Shown one piece after another: positions 43,921-52,391 of a stretch of 64,000 bases of DNA. The notes beneath the pieces were generated by a model, which saw only the letters and a list, made by a program, of their open reading frames with translations, was not told the origin of the DNA and made no database searches. The DNA comes from CAIKBL01 sp964555355 (GTDB taxonomy: Bacteria; Pseudomonadota; Gammaproteobacteria; Ga0077536). The position numbers and the translations under genes are program-made. The stretch lies in NCBI GenBank assembly GCA_964555355.1, contig CAZKRY010000015.1, positions 62,001 through 126,000 of the forward strand, in the 5' to 3' direction. The stretch's first letter is position 1, and every line of letters starts with the position of its first letter.

Positions 43921-44618
43921 CAGCGACGAGTGGCGACGGTGAGATAAGTAGCGCGCAGGTGCAAGATTATCTCGAACGACATCCTGAATTTTTTAACGAA
44001 CATCCCGCGCTGCTGCGCACGCTCTTAATCCCGCACGAGAGCGGAGCGGCAGTGTCGCTATGGGAGCGTCAGCTAAGCGCGATGCGCGAAGAATACGAAG
44101 CCCTGCAAGGCCGCTTCGAGGAAATGCTGGCTTCCGCGCGCGAAAACGCCACGGTCATGAGTCACATTCATAAGCTCGCCTTACGGTTGCTCAATGCGGC
44201 GGGCCCGGTTGCGGTCATCGAACTCCTGACGCAAAGTCTCGCCAACGATTTGAATGCCGATCGCGTGACGTTGGCGATTTTTGCCGACCCGAATTCGCTG
44301 GAAGACAATCTGGCGGCACAGTTTCGCGGCCGCGCCGCGCCGCAACGCGAACCGTTCGCCGATCTGCTTTTGGACAATGTCATTCTGTGCGGTCGTTTAA
44401 CGCTTCTTCAGACCCAGGCGCTGTTCGGTGGCGAGGATTTTCGCGGCTCACATGTCGTGCTACCGCTTAAGGCTCGCGACTGGGATGGACTCCTTGCAAT
44501 CAGCAGTCACAATCCGACGCGTTTCGAGGTAGGGTTAGGCACCGAATTTCTCGCGTTTCTGCGCGATATCGTCGCCGTGGTGCTCGCCCCATGGGTCAAG
44601 CCGGCCGCGCGTCAATGA
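43917..44618 (+). CDS. DUF484 family protein
   Basis: 233 residues from the ATG in the dapF stop overlap. The N-terminal block VQDYLERHPEFFNEHPALL is the family signature, followed by a helical linker (about 60-85) and a GAF-like domain (LTLAIFADP, VVLPLKARDWDGLLAISSHNP). No enzymatic activity is known; its place between dapF and xerC is widely conserved. It also overlaps xerC by four bases. Confidence 0.9.
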   Translation: MTATSGDGEISSAQVQDYLERHPEFFNEHPALLRTLLIPHESGAAVSLWERQLSAMREEYEALQGRFEEMLASARENATVMSHIHKLALRLLNAAGPVAVIELLTQSLANDLNADRVTLAIFADPNSLEDNLAAQFRGRAAPQREPFADLLLDNVILCGRLTLLQTQALFGGEDFRGSHVVLPLKARDWDGLLAISSHNPTRFEVGLGTEFLAFLRDIVAVVLAPWVKPAARQ

Positions 44619-45505
44619 TCGATGCCGCGGCATTGCTGCACGCGCCAACCCTAGCCGAGTTTTATACGAGCTTGAGCAGCGCGTCGCCGCACACCGTTGC
44701 CGCATATCGACGCGATCTCGAAAAATTTGCGCGTTTCGCCGCTGGCCGCATCCAGGAAACGGTCGACAGTCATTTTGTCCGCACTTATTTAGCAAGCCTG
44801 CATCGGGCGGGCGGCGCTGGACGCACGATCGCACGCGCGTTGTCCGCGCTGCGCCGGTATTGCGCATTTTTGCGTCTGCGTGGCGTGCAAGTCGGTGACC
44901 CGACCAGCGGCGTGCGGCCACCTAAAAGCGCTCAACGTTTACCGAAGGTATTGGATGTCGATAAGACCAATCATCTGATGGCGCGTGCGCCGCATGACTG
45001 GCTCGAAGCGCGCGATCTCGCCATGTGGGAGCTCATGTATTCGAGTGGACTTCGAGTATCCGAGTTGGTCGGGCTCGATCTCGCCGCGCTTAATTTGGAG
45101 GCCGCGGAAGCGCGGATCCTTGGCAAGGGCCGCAAGGAGCGCATCGTTCCGATCGGTCGACACGCGCTACATGCGCTTGCCGCGTGGTATCGCGTTAGGC
45201 TTGAGCGCGCGCGCACGGATGCCGTGTTTGTGAATCGGCAGGGCGAGCGACTGACCACGCGCCAAGTTCAATTGCGGCTAAAAAAATGGGCACAACTCCA
45301 GGGGCTAGAGACTGCCTTGCATCCCCACATGCTGCGGCATTCATTTGCGAGCCATTTGCTCGAATCCTCCGGCGACTTGCGCGCCGTACAGGAATTATTG
45401 GGCCATAGCAATATCCGCACCACGCAAGTCTATACGCATCTCGACTTTCAGCACCTGGCCAAGGTCTACGATGCGGCGCATCCGCGCGCGCGACGGCGAA
45501 GTTAG
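44615..45505 (+). CDS. xerC: Tyrosine recombinase XerC
   Basis: 296 residues, ATG in the DUF484 stop (ATGA). N-terminal SAM-like domain (LAEFYTSLSSASPHTVAAYRRD) and catalytic domain with the conserved Arg in YSSGLRVSELVGL, Lys in GKGRKERIVPIG, HMLRHSFASHLL, GHSNIRTTQVY and the nucleophile Tyr in TTQVYTHLDF. With XerD it resolves chromosome dimers at dif. Operon context dapF-DUF484-xerC separates it from phage integrases. Confidence 0.94.
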   Translation: MIDAAALLHAPTLAEFYTSLSSASPHTVAAYRRDLEKFARFAAGRIQETVDSHFVRTYLASLHRAGGAGRTIARALSALRRYCAFLRLRGVQVGDPTSGVRPPKSAQRLPKVLDVDKTNHLMARAPHDWLEARDLAMWELMYSSGLRVSELVGLDLAALNLEAAEARILGKGRKERIVPIGRHALHALAAWYRVRLERARTDAVFVNRQGERLTTRQVQLRLKKWAQLQGLETALHPHMLRHSFASHLLESSGDLRAVQELLGHSNIRTTQVYTHLDFQHLAKVYDAAHPRARRRS

Positions 45506-45594
45506 GCACGCGCGCAACGCCGGGCTCTGCCGAGCGCGCGGCGGCGGCGATGAGTCATGTACAATTTAAAGCCGAAAATAGTTCTAGACTTTTT

Positions 45595-46134
45595 ATGCAA
45601 GCGATTCACGGTACTACGATCGTCTCTGTCCGCAGGCCTGGTCATGTCGTCATCGGTGGCGACGGTCAGGTGTCGATGGGTGACCAAATCTTAAAGGGCA
45701 ATGCGCGTAAGGTTCGCCGGCTACATCACGATCGCGTGCTCGCCGGGTTTGCCGGCGGCACGGCGGATGCGTTCACGCTATTCGAGCGTTTTGAAGCCAA
45801 GCTCGATAAACACCAAGGGAATCTGGTGCGATCCGCCGTGGAACTCGCCAAAGACTGGCGCACGGATCGCATGTTGCGACGCTTGGAGGCATTGCTCGCG
45901 GTGGCGGATGCCGAAAATTCGTTGATTATCTCCGGCACCGGCGATGTGATCGAACCCGAGGACGCGGTCATGGCCATTGGCTCCGGTGGCTCGTTCGCCA
46001 AAGCGGCAGCGCGCGCACTAGTCGAGAATACCGAGCTTGATGCGGCATCCATCGTGCGTAAAGCGCTGATCATTGCGGGAGATATTTGCGTGTACACCAA
46101 CGCCCATCACACGGTTGAAGAATTGAGATTTTAA
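45595..46134 (+). CDS. hslV: ATP-dependent protease subunit HslV
   Basis: 179 residues from MQAIHGTTIVSVRR; the catalytic Thr follows a 6-residue propeptide, as in the family. An in-frame ATG at 45550 would add 15 unrelated residues. VIGGDGQVSMGDQILKGNARKVRR and LAGFAGGTADAFTLFERFE are the family blocks. It forms the proteolytic chamber of HslUV, with the unfoldase encoded 2 bases downstream. No convincing heat-shock promoter was found in the 89 bases upstream. Confidence 0.95.
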   Translation: MQAIHGTTIVSVRRPGHVVIGGDGQVSMGDQILKGNARKVRRLHHDRVLAGFAGGTADAFTLFERFEAKLDKHQGNLVRSAVELAKDWRTDRMLRRLEALLAVADAENSLIISGTGDVIEPEDAVMAIGSGGSFAKAAARALVENTELDAASIVRKALIIAGDICVYTNAHHTVEELRF

Positions 46135-46136
46135 CG

Positions 46137-47480
46137 ATGTCCGTGCCGCACTCGGGAATGGCGCTAACGCCGCATCAGATCGTCGAACAACTCGATAGGC
46201 ATATCGTTGGCCAAGGTGCCGCCAAGCGCGCGGTCGCGATCGCGCTGCGCAATCGCTGGCGGCGCATGCGGGTGGCGCCTGAACTACGCAACGAAATCAC
46301 GCCGAAGAATATTTTGATGATCGGACCGACTGGGGTCGGCAAAACCGAAATCGCGCGCCGTTTGGCGAAGCTTGCCGGCGCGCCCTTCATCAAAGTGGAA
46401 GCAACCAAATTCACCGAAGTCGGTTATGTCGGGCGAGATGTCGAATCAATCATTCGCGATTTGGTCGAAGTCTCGCTCAATATGACCCGCGCCGAAGCCA
46501 CCGACGTGGTGCGCGGCAAGGCCGAAGACGCGGCCGAAGATCGCATTCTCGATGTCCTGCTGCCGCCGCCGCGTGCGTTCGGCGAAACCTCTGCGGACGA
46601 TGAATCGAGCACCCGGCAACGCTTCCGAAAAATGCTGCGCGAAGGAAAATTGGAAGATAAGGAAATTGAAATCGAGGTTGCGCAGTCCGCGCTAGGCGTC
46701 GAAATCATGGCGCCGCCTGGCATGGAAGAAATGACCAGCCAACTGCAGAGCATGTTTCAAAATCTTGGGGCCAATCGCAAACGCTCTCGACGCTTGAAGA
46801 TTGCGAGCGCGCGCAAGATGCTGATTGAGGAAGAAGCCGCCAAACTCGTCAATGACGACGACATTCGAGCGCGCGCGGTCGACAACGTCGAACAGAACGG
46901 CATCGTGTTTCTCGACGAGATCGATAAAATTGCCCGCCGGTCCGAAGTTCAAGGCGCGGATGTGTCGCGCGAAGGTGTGCAGCGCGATCTCTTGCCATTG
47001 GTCGAAGGTAGCGCCGTATCAACCAAGTACGGCATCGTGCATACCGAACACATTTTGTTTATCGCTTCGGGCGCGTTTCATCTCGCCAAACCCTCAGATT
47101 TGATCCCGGAACTACAAGGGCGATTACCGAACCGGGTGGAGTTGACGCCGTTGGGGGTCGAAGACTTCGTGCGCATCTTGACCGAGCCAAGTGCGTCCTT
47201 GACCGAGCAGTATCAAGCGTTGCTCGCGACCGAAGGCACCAAACTCAGTTTCAGCGCGGATGGCGTGAAACGCATCGCGGAGATTGCACACCACGTGAAC
47301 GAACGCAGCGAGAATATTGGCGCGCGCCGGTTGCACACCGTCATGGAGCGTCTGCTCGAGGCGTTGTCGTTTACCGCGCCGGAACGCGTGCAACAAGAAG
47401 TGACGATCGATGCGGCGTATGTCGATACGCATCTCGGCGCGTTGATCAAAGACGAAGACTACGCGAAATACATTCTGTAA
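46137..47480 (+). CDS. hslU: ATP-dependent protease ATPase subunit HslU
   Basis: 447 residues, AAA+ unfoldase. N-terminal TPHQIVEQLDRHIVGQ, Walker A GPTGVGKTE, the pore motif TEVGYVGRDVES, the intermediate domain (about 110-240), Walker B FLDEIDKIA and the sensor 2 region ENIGARRLHTVME. The C-terminal residues (KYIL) end as in HslU tails that dock on HslV. Transcribed with hslV. Confidence 0.97.
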   Translation: MSVPHSGMALTPHQIVEQLDRHIVGQGAAKRAVAIALRNRWRRMRVAPELRNEITPKNILMIGPTGVGKTEIARRLAKLAGAPFIKVEATKFTEVGYVGRDVESIIRDLVEVSLNMTRAEATDVVRGKAEDAAEDRILDVLLPPPRAFGETSADDESSTRQRFRKMLREGKLEDKEIEIEVAQSALGVEIMAPPGMEEMTSQLQSMFQNLGANRKRSRRLKIASARKMLIEEEAAKLVNDDDIRARAVDNVEQNGIVFLDEIDKIARRSEVQGADVSREGVQRDLLPLVEGSAVSTKYGIVHTEHILFIASGAFHLAKPSDLIPELQGRLPNRVELTPLGVEDFVRILTEPSASLTEQYQALLATEGTKLSFSADGVKRIAEIAHHVNERSENIGARRLHTVMERLLEALSFTAPERVQQEVTIDAAYVDTHLGALIKDEDYAKYIL

Positions 47481-47500
47481 CCACGGCAGCGATCGCATTT

Positions 47501-47872
47501 ATGGCCCAACATCTTGCAACCGATCTCGTTTTGCACCAACAGTCGCGCTTGCTCGAAGTGAGTTTCGACGATGGGGAAACTTTCAAACTGCCATGCGAGT
47601 ATCTGCGAGTGTATTCGCCGTCGGCCGAGGTGCGTGGGCATGGCCCCGGCCAGGGAACGTTGCCGCTCGGGAAGGAGCGGGTGAACATCAACGATATCGA
47701 ACCCGTCGGTAACTACGCGGTGCGATTGGTGTTCGATGACGGGCACGATTCGGGATTGTTTACCTGGGATTATCTGCATTTGCTCGGCCGCCAATTCGAC
47801 CTTAAATGGCGCGAATATCTGGCGGCGCTCGGCGAGCAAGGTTATGTGCGTCAACCTTCCGGACCCGTATGA
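47501..47872 (+). CDS. DUF971 domain-containing protein
   Basis: 123 residues; the gamma-butyrobetaine hydroxylase-like N-terminal domain alone (LEVSFDDGETFKLPCEYLRVYSPSAE to GHDSGLFTWDYL). The function is unknown; such stand-alone proteins are found between hslU and ubiE in many gammaproteobacteria. It lies 20 bases after hslU and directly abuts ubiE. Confidence 0.9.
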   Translation: MAQHLATDLVLHQQSRLLEVSFDDGETFKLPCEYLRVYSPSAEVRGHGPGQGTLPLGKERVNINDIEPVGNYAVRLVFDDGHDSGLFTWDYLHLLGRQFDLKWREYLAALGEQGYVRQPSGPV

Positions 47873-48619
47873 ATGAGCGAGGATCGCACTCACTTCGGAT
47901 TTGAAAGGGTCTCGCCGCGCGAGAAAACCGCGCGGGTGCGCCAAGTCTTCGAATCCGTTGCCACGCGCTACGACTTAATGAACGACTTGATGTCCGGCGG
48001 CCTGCACCGTTGGTGGAAGCGGTTCGCACTGGCGGCCGCGGCGCCGCGCGCCGGTCAACGCGTATTGGACTTGGCGGGTGGCTCGGGCGATCTATCGCGC
48101 GGGCTCTCACGGGCCGTCGGCGCGCAAGGCGAAGTGGTGCTGGCTGACATTAACCGCGCGATGCTTGAGGTTGGCCGTGATCGCCTAATTGACGCCGGGG
48201 TGGTGGGTAATCTCAAAATCGTCCAAGCCAATGGCGAAGCGCTGCCGTTTCCAGACGGCTACTTCGATTTAGTGACGCTTGCCTTCGGCTTACGCAATAT
48301 GACGCGCAAAGAAATCGCACTGAAAGAAGTGTATCGGGTACTGAAACCCGGCGGTCGACTAATCGTTCTTGAATTCTCCCATGTTACGCAGCCGTGGCTC
48401 GCGCGAGTCTACGACGTCTATAGCTTGGAAGTTCTGCCGCGGCTTGGGCGATGGGTGGCGCGGGACGAAGCGAGTTATCGTTATCTCGCCGAATCCATCC
48501 GCATGCATCCCGCGCAAGACGCGTTGGTGGAGCTGATGCAACAAGCCGGCTTTGAGCGGTGTCGTTATCAGAACTTATTGGCCGGCGTGGTCGCGTTACA
48601 CAGCGGGACTCGGTTATGA
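47873..48619 (+). CDS. ubiE: Ubiquinone/menaquinone C-methyltransferase UbiE
   Basis: 248 residues. Class I methyltransferase with the UbiE blocks FGFERVSPREKTARVRQVF, RYDLMNDLMSGGLHRWWKR, LDLAGGSGDLS and FGLRNMTRKEIALKEVYRVL. It methylates the quinone ring in ubiquinone (and menaquinone) synthesis. First of three ubiquinone genes; the start abuts the DUF971 stop, and the stop overlaps ubiJ. Confidence 0.96.
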   Translation: MSEDRTHFGFERVSPREKTARVRQVFESVATRYDLMNDLMSGGLHRWWKRFALAAAAPRAGQRVLDLAGGSGDLSRGLSRAVGAQGEVVLADINRAMLEVGRDRLIDAGVVGNLKIVQANGEALPFPDGYFDLVTLAFGLRNMTRKEIALKEVYRVLKPGGRLIVLEFSHVTQPWLARVYDVYSLEVLPRLGRWVARDEASYRYLAESIRMHPAQDALVELMQQAGFERCRYQNLLAGVVALHSGTRL

Positions 48620-49245
48620 ACATCACCGAATGGTTCGGTACCGAACCCATGCTCGCGCGCGCCAGCCGCGCGCTGATGCATTTATTGCGGACCGATTCCG
48701 TCGCGCTTGCGCATTTGCAAGCGCTCGATGGGCGCGTGATCGCGATCGAGGTCAAAGGACTCAACGTGACGTTGTACGCGGCCGTTGCCGGCGCGGAGTT
48801 ATGGTTGGCGACCGCGAGTATGCAATCCCCGGATGTCACTTTAAGCGGACGCGTGAGCGATTTCTTGGCGTTTGCGCAGGCGCGCCGTCAAGCCCAGCCG
48901 GCCGCCACGGGTAAGTTGCGAATCATGGGTGACCTTGGTTCGGCGCAAGCGGTGCAGCGTTTGCTCGAGGAGCTCGAGATCGATTGGGAAGCCTTGCTCG
49001 CCGCGCGAGTCGGCGACGTTCCGGCTCAGCAATTCGGCCGAGGTGTACGCAGCCTAGTCAGTTGGTGGCGCGCCTCCGCGGCCGCGCTCACGGAAGACCT
49101 CACGCGCTTTGTGCAACAAGAACAACCGCTCACGCCGAGCGCCGAGCATGTCCGTCAATTCGCACACCAGACGACTGGACTCGCGAGTGACGTCGAGCGG
49201 CTCGCCGCGCGGATCGCGCAACTCGATAAGCGCGCGCGGCCATGA
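48616..49245 (+). CDS. ubiJ: Ubiquinone biosynthesis accessory factor UbiJ
   Basis: 209 residues from the ATG in the ubiE stop overlap. An N-terminal SCP2 sterol-carrier-type lipid-binding domain (LDGRVIAIEVKGLNVTLY, SPDVTLSGRVSDFLAFA, GDLGSAQAVQRLLEELEIDWE) is followed by a C-terminal helical coiled-coil region. In E. coli UbiJ binds ubiquinone intermediates and scaffolds the Ubi complex with UbiK. Its location between ubiE and ubiB is the usual one. Confidence 0.9.
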   Translation: MNITEWFGTEPMLARASRALMHLLRTDSVALAHLQALDGRVIAIEVKGLNVTLYAAVAGAELWLATASMQSPDVTLSGRVSDFLAFAQARRQAQPAATGKLRIMGDLGSAQAVQRLLEELEIDWEALLAARVGDVPAQQFGRGVRSLVSWWRASAAALTEDLTRFVQQEQPLTPSAEHVRQFAHQTTGLASDVERLAARIAQLDKRARP

Positions 49246-50924
49246 TCTCGACGAACTTTACGCGAGTCATTCGGATCCTCGCGATTCAACGCGTGCTGAT
49301 CCGTCACGGTTTCGATGAAATGCTGTTTGCGACACCGTGGCTGCGCAATTTGTCCTTCGTGCGCGCCCTGTTTCCGTGGAACTGGGTGCGCCACGATTAT
49401 GCGCCGCGCGCGGCGCGGTTGCGGAGAGTCCTGGAAGATTTGGGCCCGGTGTTCGTCAAGTTTGGACAAGTATTATCGACCCGTCGCGATTTGTTGCCGG
49501 ACGACATCGCCGAAGAATTCGCGAAACTCCAAGATCACGTTCCGCCGTTCCCAGGCCACATCGCGCGCGAAATCGTCGAACGTGCTTACGAAGTGCCGTT
49601 GGCATCGATGTTCGAGTTTTTCGATGAAACGCCGCTCGCCTCGGCCTCGATCGCGCAAGTGCATGTGGCGCGCATGGTGGGAGGGCGCGAGGTTATCGTG
49701 AAAGTCGTGCGGCCGAATATTCGGCGCACCATCGTCAATGACATCAGTCTGATGCGCGCGCTGGCGAGTTCGGCTGAACGATACTGGTCGCATGGCCGGC
49801 GCCTGAAACCCATGCGGGTAGTCGCCGAGATCGAAAAAACGATTCTCGATGAGCTCGATATGCTGCGCGAGGCGGCTAACGCGTCCCAGCTACGTCGTAA
49901 TTTTATCGATTCACCGGTGATGTACGTGCCGGAGATTTATTGGTCGCACACGCGGCAAAACGTGCTCGTGATGGAACGGATAGACGGCATCCCCATTAGC
50001 AATGTCGATGCGTTGCGCGCGGCGGGTGTCGATCTGCACGTGCTCGCCACCACTGGGGTTGAGATTTTCTTTACGCAGGTATTTCGTGATCATTTTTTTC
50101 ACGCCGATGTTCATCCCGGAAATCTGTTCGTGCGGCCCGGCGCGGCGGGTGAACCCGCGATATTCGTGCCGGTGGATTTCGGGATCATGGGGAGCTTGAG
50201 CGAATTCGATCAGCGCTATCTGGTGGAGAATTTTTCGGCCTTTTTGGATCGCGACTACCGGCGGGTGGCTGAACTGCATGTCGAATCCGGCTGGGTTCCG
50301 CGTGACACGCGGGTGGACGATTTCGAGTTTGCGATCCGTACCGTTTGTGAGCCTATTTTCGATCGTCCGGTCAAGGAAATTTCAGTCGGACAATTGTTGG
50401 TGCGACTCTTTCAAACCGCGCAGCGTTTCCATATGGAAATCTTGCCGCAGTTGCTGTTGCTGCAAAAGACGTTAGTCAACGTCGAGGGGATCGGACGTCA
50501 GCTCGATCCGGAACTCGATCTATGGCGCACCGCGCGGCCCTCGCTGACCCGGTGGATGAAAGACCGCGTCGGCGTGAAAAAGATGTGGCGCGAAGCGCGC
50601 GATAGCCTGCCGCGCTGGGTAGAGCGCTTGCCGCAAATCCCGGCCATGGCGTTCGATGTGTTAGAGCAGTTGAAGGAAGGCCGCCTCGAAGTCAGCACGC
50701 GCGATCAGGCCCTGCAAGATATTCGGCGCGAAGTGAAGCAGGTGCACCGACGCTTAGTGCAAGCGGTGGTCGGCGTTGGCTTGTTGGCGCTCGCAGTGTT
50801 CGTGGGCGCGGGCGAGAATTCCATCGCCATTCATTGGGAGCGCCTGCCGTGGTACGCGTGGCTTGCCGGTGCGCTTGGTGTAACCGCAATTGCGCTCGCG
50901 ATGCGGGCGCCTCGCGAGCCGTAA
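49242..50924 (+). CDS. ubiB: Ubiquinone biosynthesis protein kinase-like UbiB
   Basis: 560 residues, ADCK/ABC1 atypical kinase-like ATPase. Shown by the KxGQ motif in GPVFVKFGQVLSTRRDLLP, the A-rich loop ASIAQVHVA in place of a glycine-rich loop, the Lys of VIVKVVRPN, the catalytic HADVHPGNLF and the metal VDFGIMG. Two C-terminal membrane helices (about 505-553) anchor it. Needed for ubiquinone synthesis, with ATPase rather than protein kinase activity. Start overlaps the ubiJ stop (ATGA). Confidence 0.96.
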   Translation: MISTNFTRVIRILAIQRVLIRHGFDEMLFATPWLRNLSFVRALFPWNWVRHDYAPRAARLRRVLEDLGPVFVKFGQVLSTRRDLLPDDIAEEFAKLQDHVPPFPGHIAREIVERAYEVPLASMFEFFDETPLASASIAQVHVARMVGGREVIVKVVRPNIRRTIVNDISLMRALASSAERYWSHGRRLKPMRVVAEIEKTILDELDMLREAANASQLRRNFIDSPVMYVPEIYWSHTRQNVLVMERIDGIPISNVDALRAAGVDLHVLATTGVEIFFTQVFRDHFFHADVHPGNLFVRPGAAGEPAIFVPVDFGIMGSLSEFDQRYLVENFSAFLDRDYRRVAELHVESGWVPRDTRVDDFEFAIRTVCEPIFDRPVKEISVGQLLVRLFQTAQRFHMEILPQLLLLQKTLVNVEGIGRQLDPELDLWRTARPSLTRWMKDRVGVKKMWREARDSLPRWVERLPQIPAMAFDVLEQLKEGRLEVSTRDQALQDIRREVKQVHRRLVQAVVGVGLLALAVFVGAGENSIAIHWERLPWYAWLAGALGVTAIALAMRAPREP

Positions 50925-50943
50925 GCCACATATTACTGGCTGA

Positions 50944-50968
50944 TTGGGGTACGCGAAGCGCACCCCAA
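50944..50968. repeat. REP-like hairpin between ubiB and ctpA
   Basis: TTGGGGT-A-CGC pairs with GCG-C-ACCCCAA across a GAA loop. It is a short relative of the units at 21513-21590, again between converging genes, without the GTAG end. It may serve as a bidirectional terminator, although no T run follows on either strand. Confidence 0.7.
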
Positions 50969-50979
50969 CGATGTGCGTG

Positions 50980-52341
50980 CTACGGAGCGATGCTCGCGCT
51001 GCGCGATTTCAGCAACGCCATCCCTTTAAGCAAATTAAACGCTTCGTAGAGTTCGTAGTCGCGTGTGGCGAGCTCGGCCAGGTCCGGCGTGTCGGTTTTC
51101 GGCGCCGCGTTATCCGATTCCTTTTCGTTCGGATTATCGAGGTGGCGTTCAAGTTGAGCTTCGCTCACCGATAACCTCGCGCTGTCTTCCTCTGACGCGA
51201 CTTTGAGACTATCGATGACGATATCGGGCTCAATCCCTTTGGCCTGGATAGAGCGACCATTCGGCGTGAAATAACGCGCGGTGGTGATTTTGATTGCCGC
51301 CTTGTTATTCATCGGCATGATGGTTTGCACGGAACCTTTGCCAAACGTGCGGCGACCCATCAGCACGGCACGTTGCCTGTCTTGGAGCGCACCGGCGACG
51401 ATTTCCGAGGCGGATGCCGATCCTTCGTTGATCAAAACGATAAGCGGAGCCCCGTTGATGAGATCAGGTGGTTTTGCTTCGAATTCAAGTTTGGCGTCTG
51501 CGATCCGCCCTTCGGTATAAACGATTTTGCCACTCTCCAGAAAAGCATCGGCAACCGCCACCGCGCCACCCAAAATGCCGCCCGGATTATTGCGCAAATC
51601 GAGAATAAGCCCGCTCAGACCTTGCGGCGCCTGTTTTTTCAATTTGTCGAGTTCGGCGACTAGGTCTTCCCCCGTATGACCTTGAAAAGCCGATACCCGG
51701 ATATAGCCAAAGCCGGGCGCGAGTTCCCGGCTACGCACCGATTGAATTTTGATGACGGCGCGCTCGAGCGTGATTTCGAGCGGTTTCGCCGCGCCTTCAC
51801 GCATAATGGAAAGTGTAATTTTGCTACCGACTTCACCGCGCATTTTTTTGATCGCGTCATTAAGCGCCATGCCACGCACCGGCGTGCCGTCCAAACGAAT
51901 AATTGTGTCGCCGGCTTTGACTCCCGCACGGCTGGCCGGCGTATCGTCGATCGGTGAAATGACTTTGATGAGACCGTCTTCGGTGCCGACTTCGATACCA
52001 AGTCCACCGAATTCGCCGGTGGTGCCCTCTTGCAATTCGGTGTAGGCATCCGCATCGAGATACGCCGAGTGCGGATCAAGACCGGCGAGCATGCCTTTAA
52101 TCGCGTTCTCCAACAGTTGCTTGTCACTCACCGCCTCCACATAGTCTTTTTGGACCTTGTGAAAGACTTCGACAAAGACACGAATATCATCCAGCGGTAG
52201 CTCGGCCGGTGTCGGGGTTGGTTCGGCGGCGTTCGCGGTGGGCAGCGGCGCGGTGGGTGCAACAGGTTCCGCGGCTGCGGCTGGATAAACCACTACGCTA
52301 ATCGCGAAGAGGCCAAACGCGCGAACAAGAATTGCGAACAT
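50980..52341 (-). CDS. ctpA: Carboxy-terminal processing peptidase (S41, CtpA-like)
   Basis: 453 residues from the ATG at 52341 (AGGAG 6 bases before it). A signal peptide (MFAILVRAFGLFAISVVVYPAAAA) precedes a Pro/Thr-rich linker, a helical part, a PDZ domain (about 95-175, LGIEVGTEDGLIKVISPIDD), and the S41 protease core with the Ser in INEGSASASEIVAGAL and the Lys in RRTFGKGSVQT. Periplasmic CtpA-type proteases trim exported proteins, including peptidoglycan hydrolases. It follows gpmI after 50 bases. Confidence 0.93.
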   Translation of the reverse strand: MFAILVRAFGLFAISVVVYPAAAAEPVAPTAPLPTANAAEPTPTPAELPLDDIRVFVEVFHKVQKDYVEAVSDKQLLENAIKGMLAGLDPHSAYLDADAYTELQEGTTGEFGGLGIEVGTEDGLIKVISPIDDTPASRAGVKAGDTIIRLDGTPVRGMALNDAIKKMRGEVGSKITLSIMREGAAKPLEITLERAVIKIQSVRSRELAPGFGYIRVSAFQGHTGEDLVAELDKLKKQAPQGLSGLILDLRNNPGGILGGAVAVADAFLESGKIVYTEGRIADAKLEFEAKPPDLINGAPLIVLINEGSASASEIVAGALQDRQRAVLMGRRTFGKGSVQTIMPMNNKAAIKITTARYFTPNGRSIQAKGIEPDIVIDSLKVASEEDSARLSVSEAQLERHLDNPNEKESDNAAPKTDTPDLAELATRDYELYEAFNLLKGMALLKSRSASIAP

Positions 52342-52391
52342 GGAGGCTCCTGCGGGAGGTTTAGTGGCGTGGCGCAAGGGGGGGGGCTTCG

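Noticed and set aside
44615..45505. Phage integrase or integron recombinase
   Set aside because: The tyrosine recombinase lies in the conserved dapF-DUF484-xerC order, with no attachment site or phage genes.
45506..45594. Heat-shock (sigma-32) promoter before hslV
   Set aside because: TACAAT at 45560 resembles a -10 box, but no -35 of either sigma-70 or sigma-32 type is at proper spacing.
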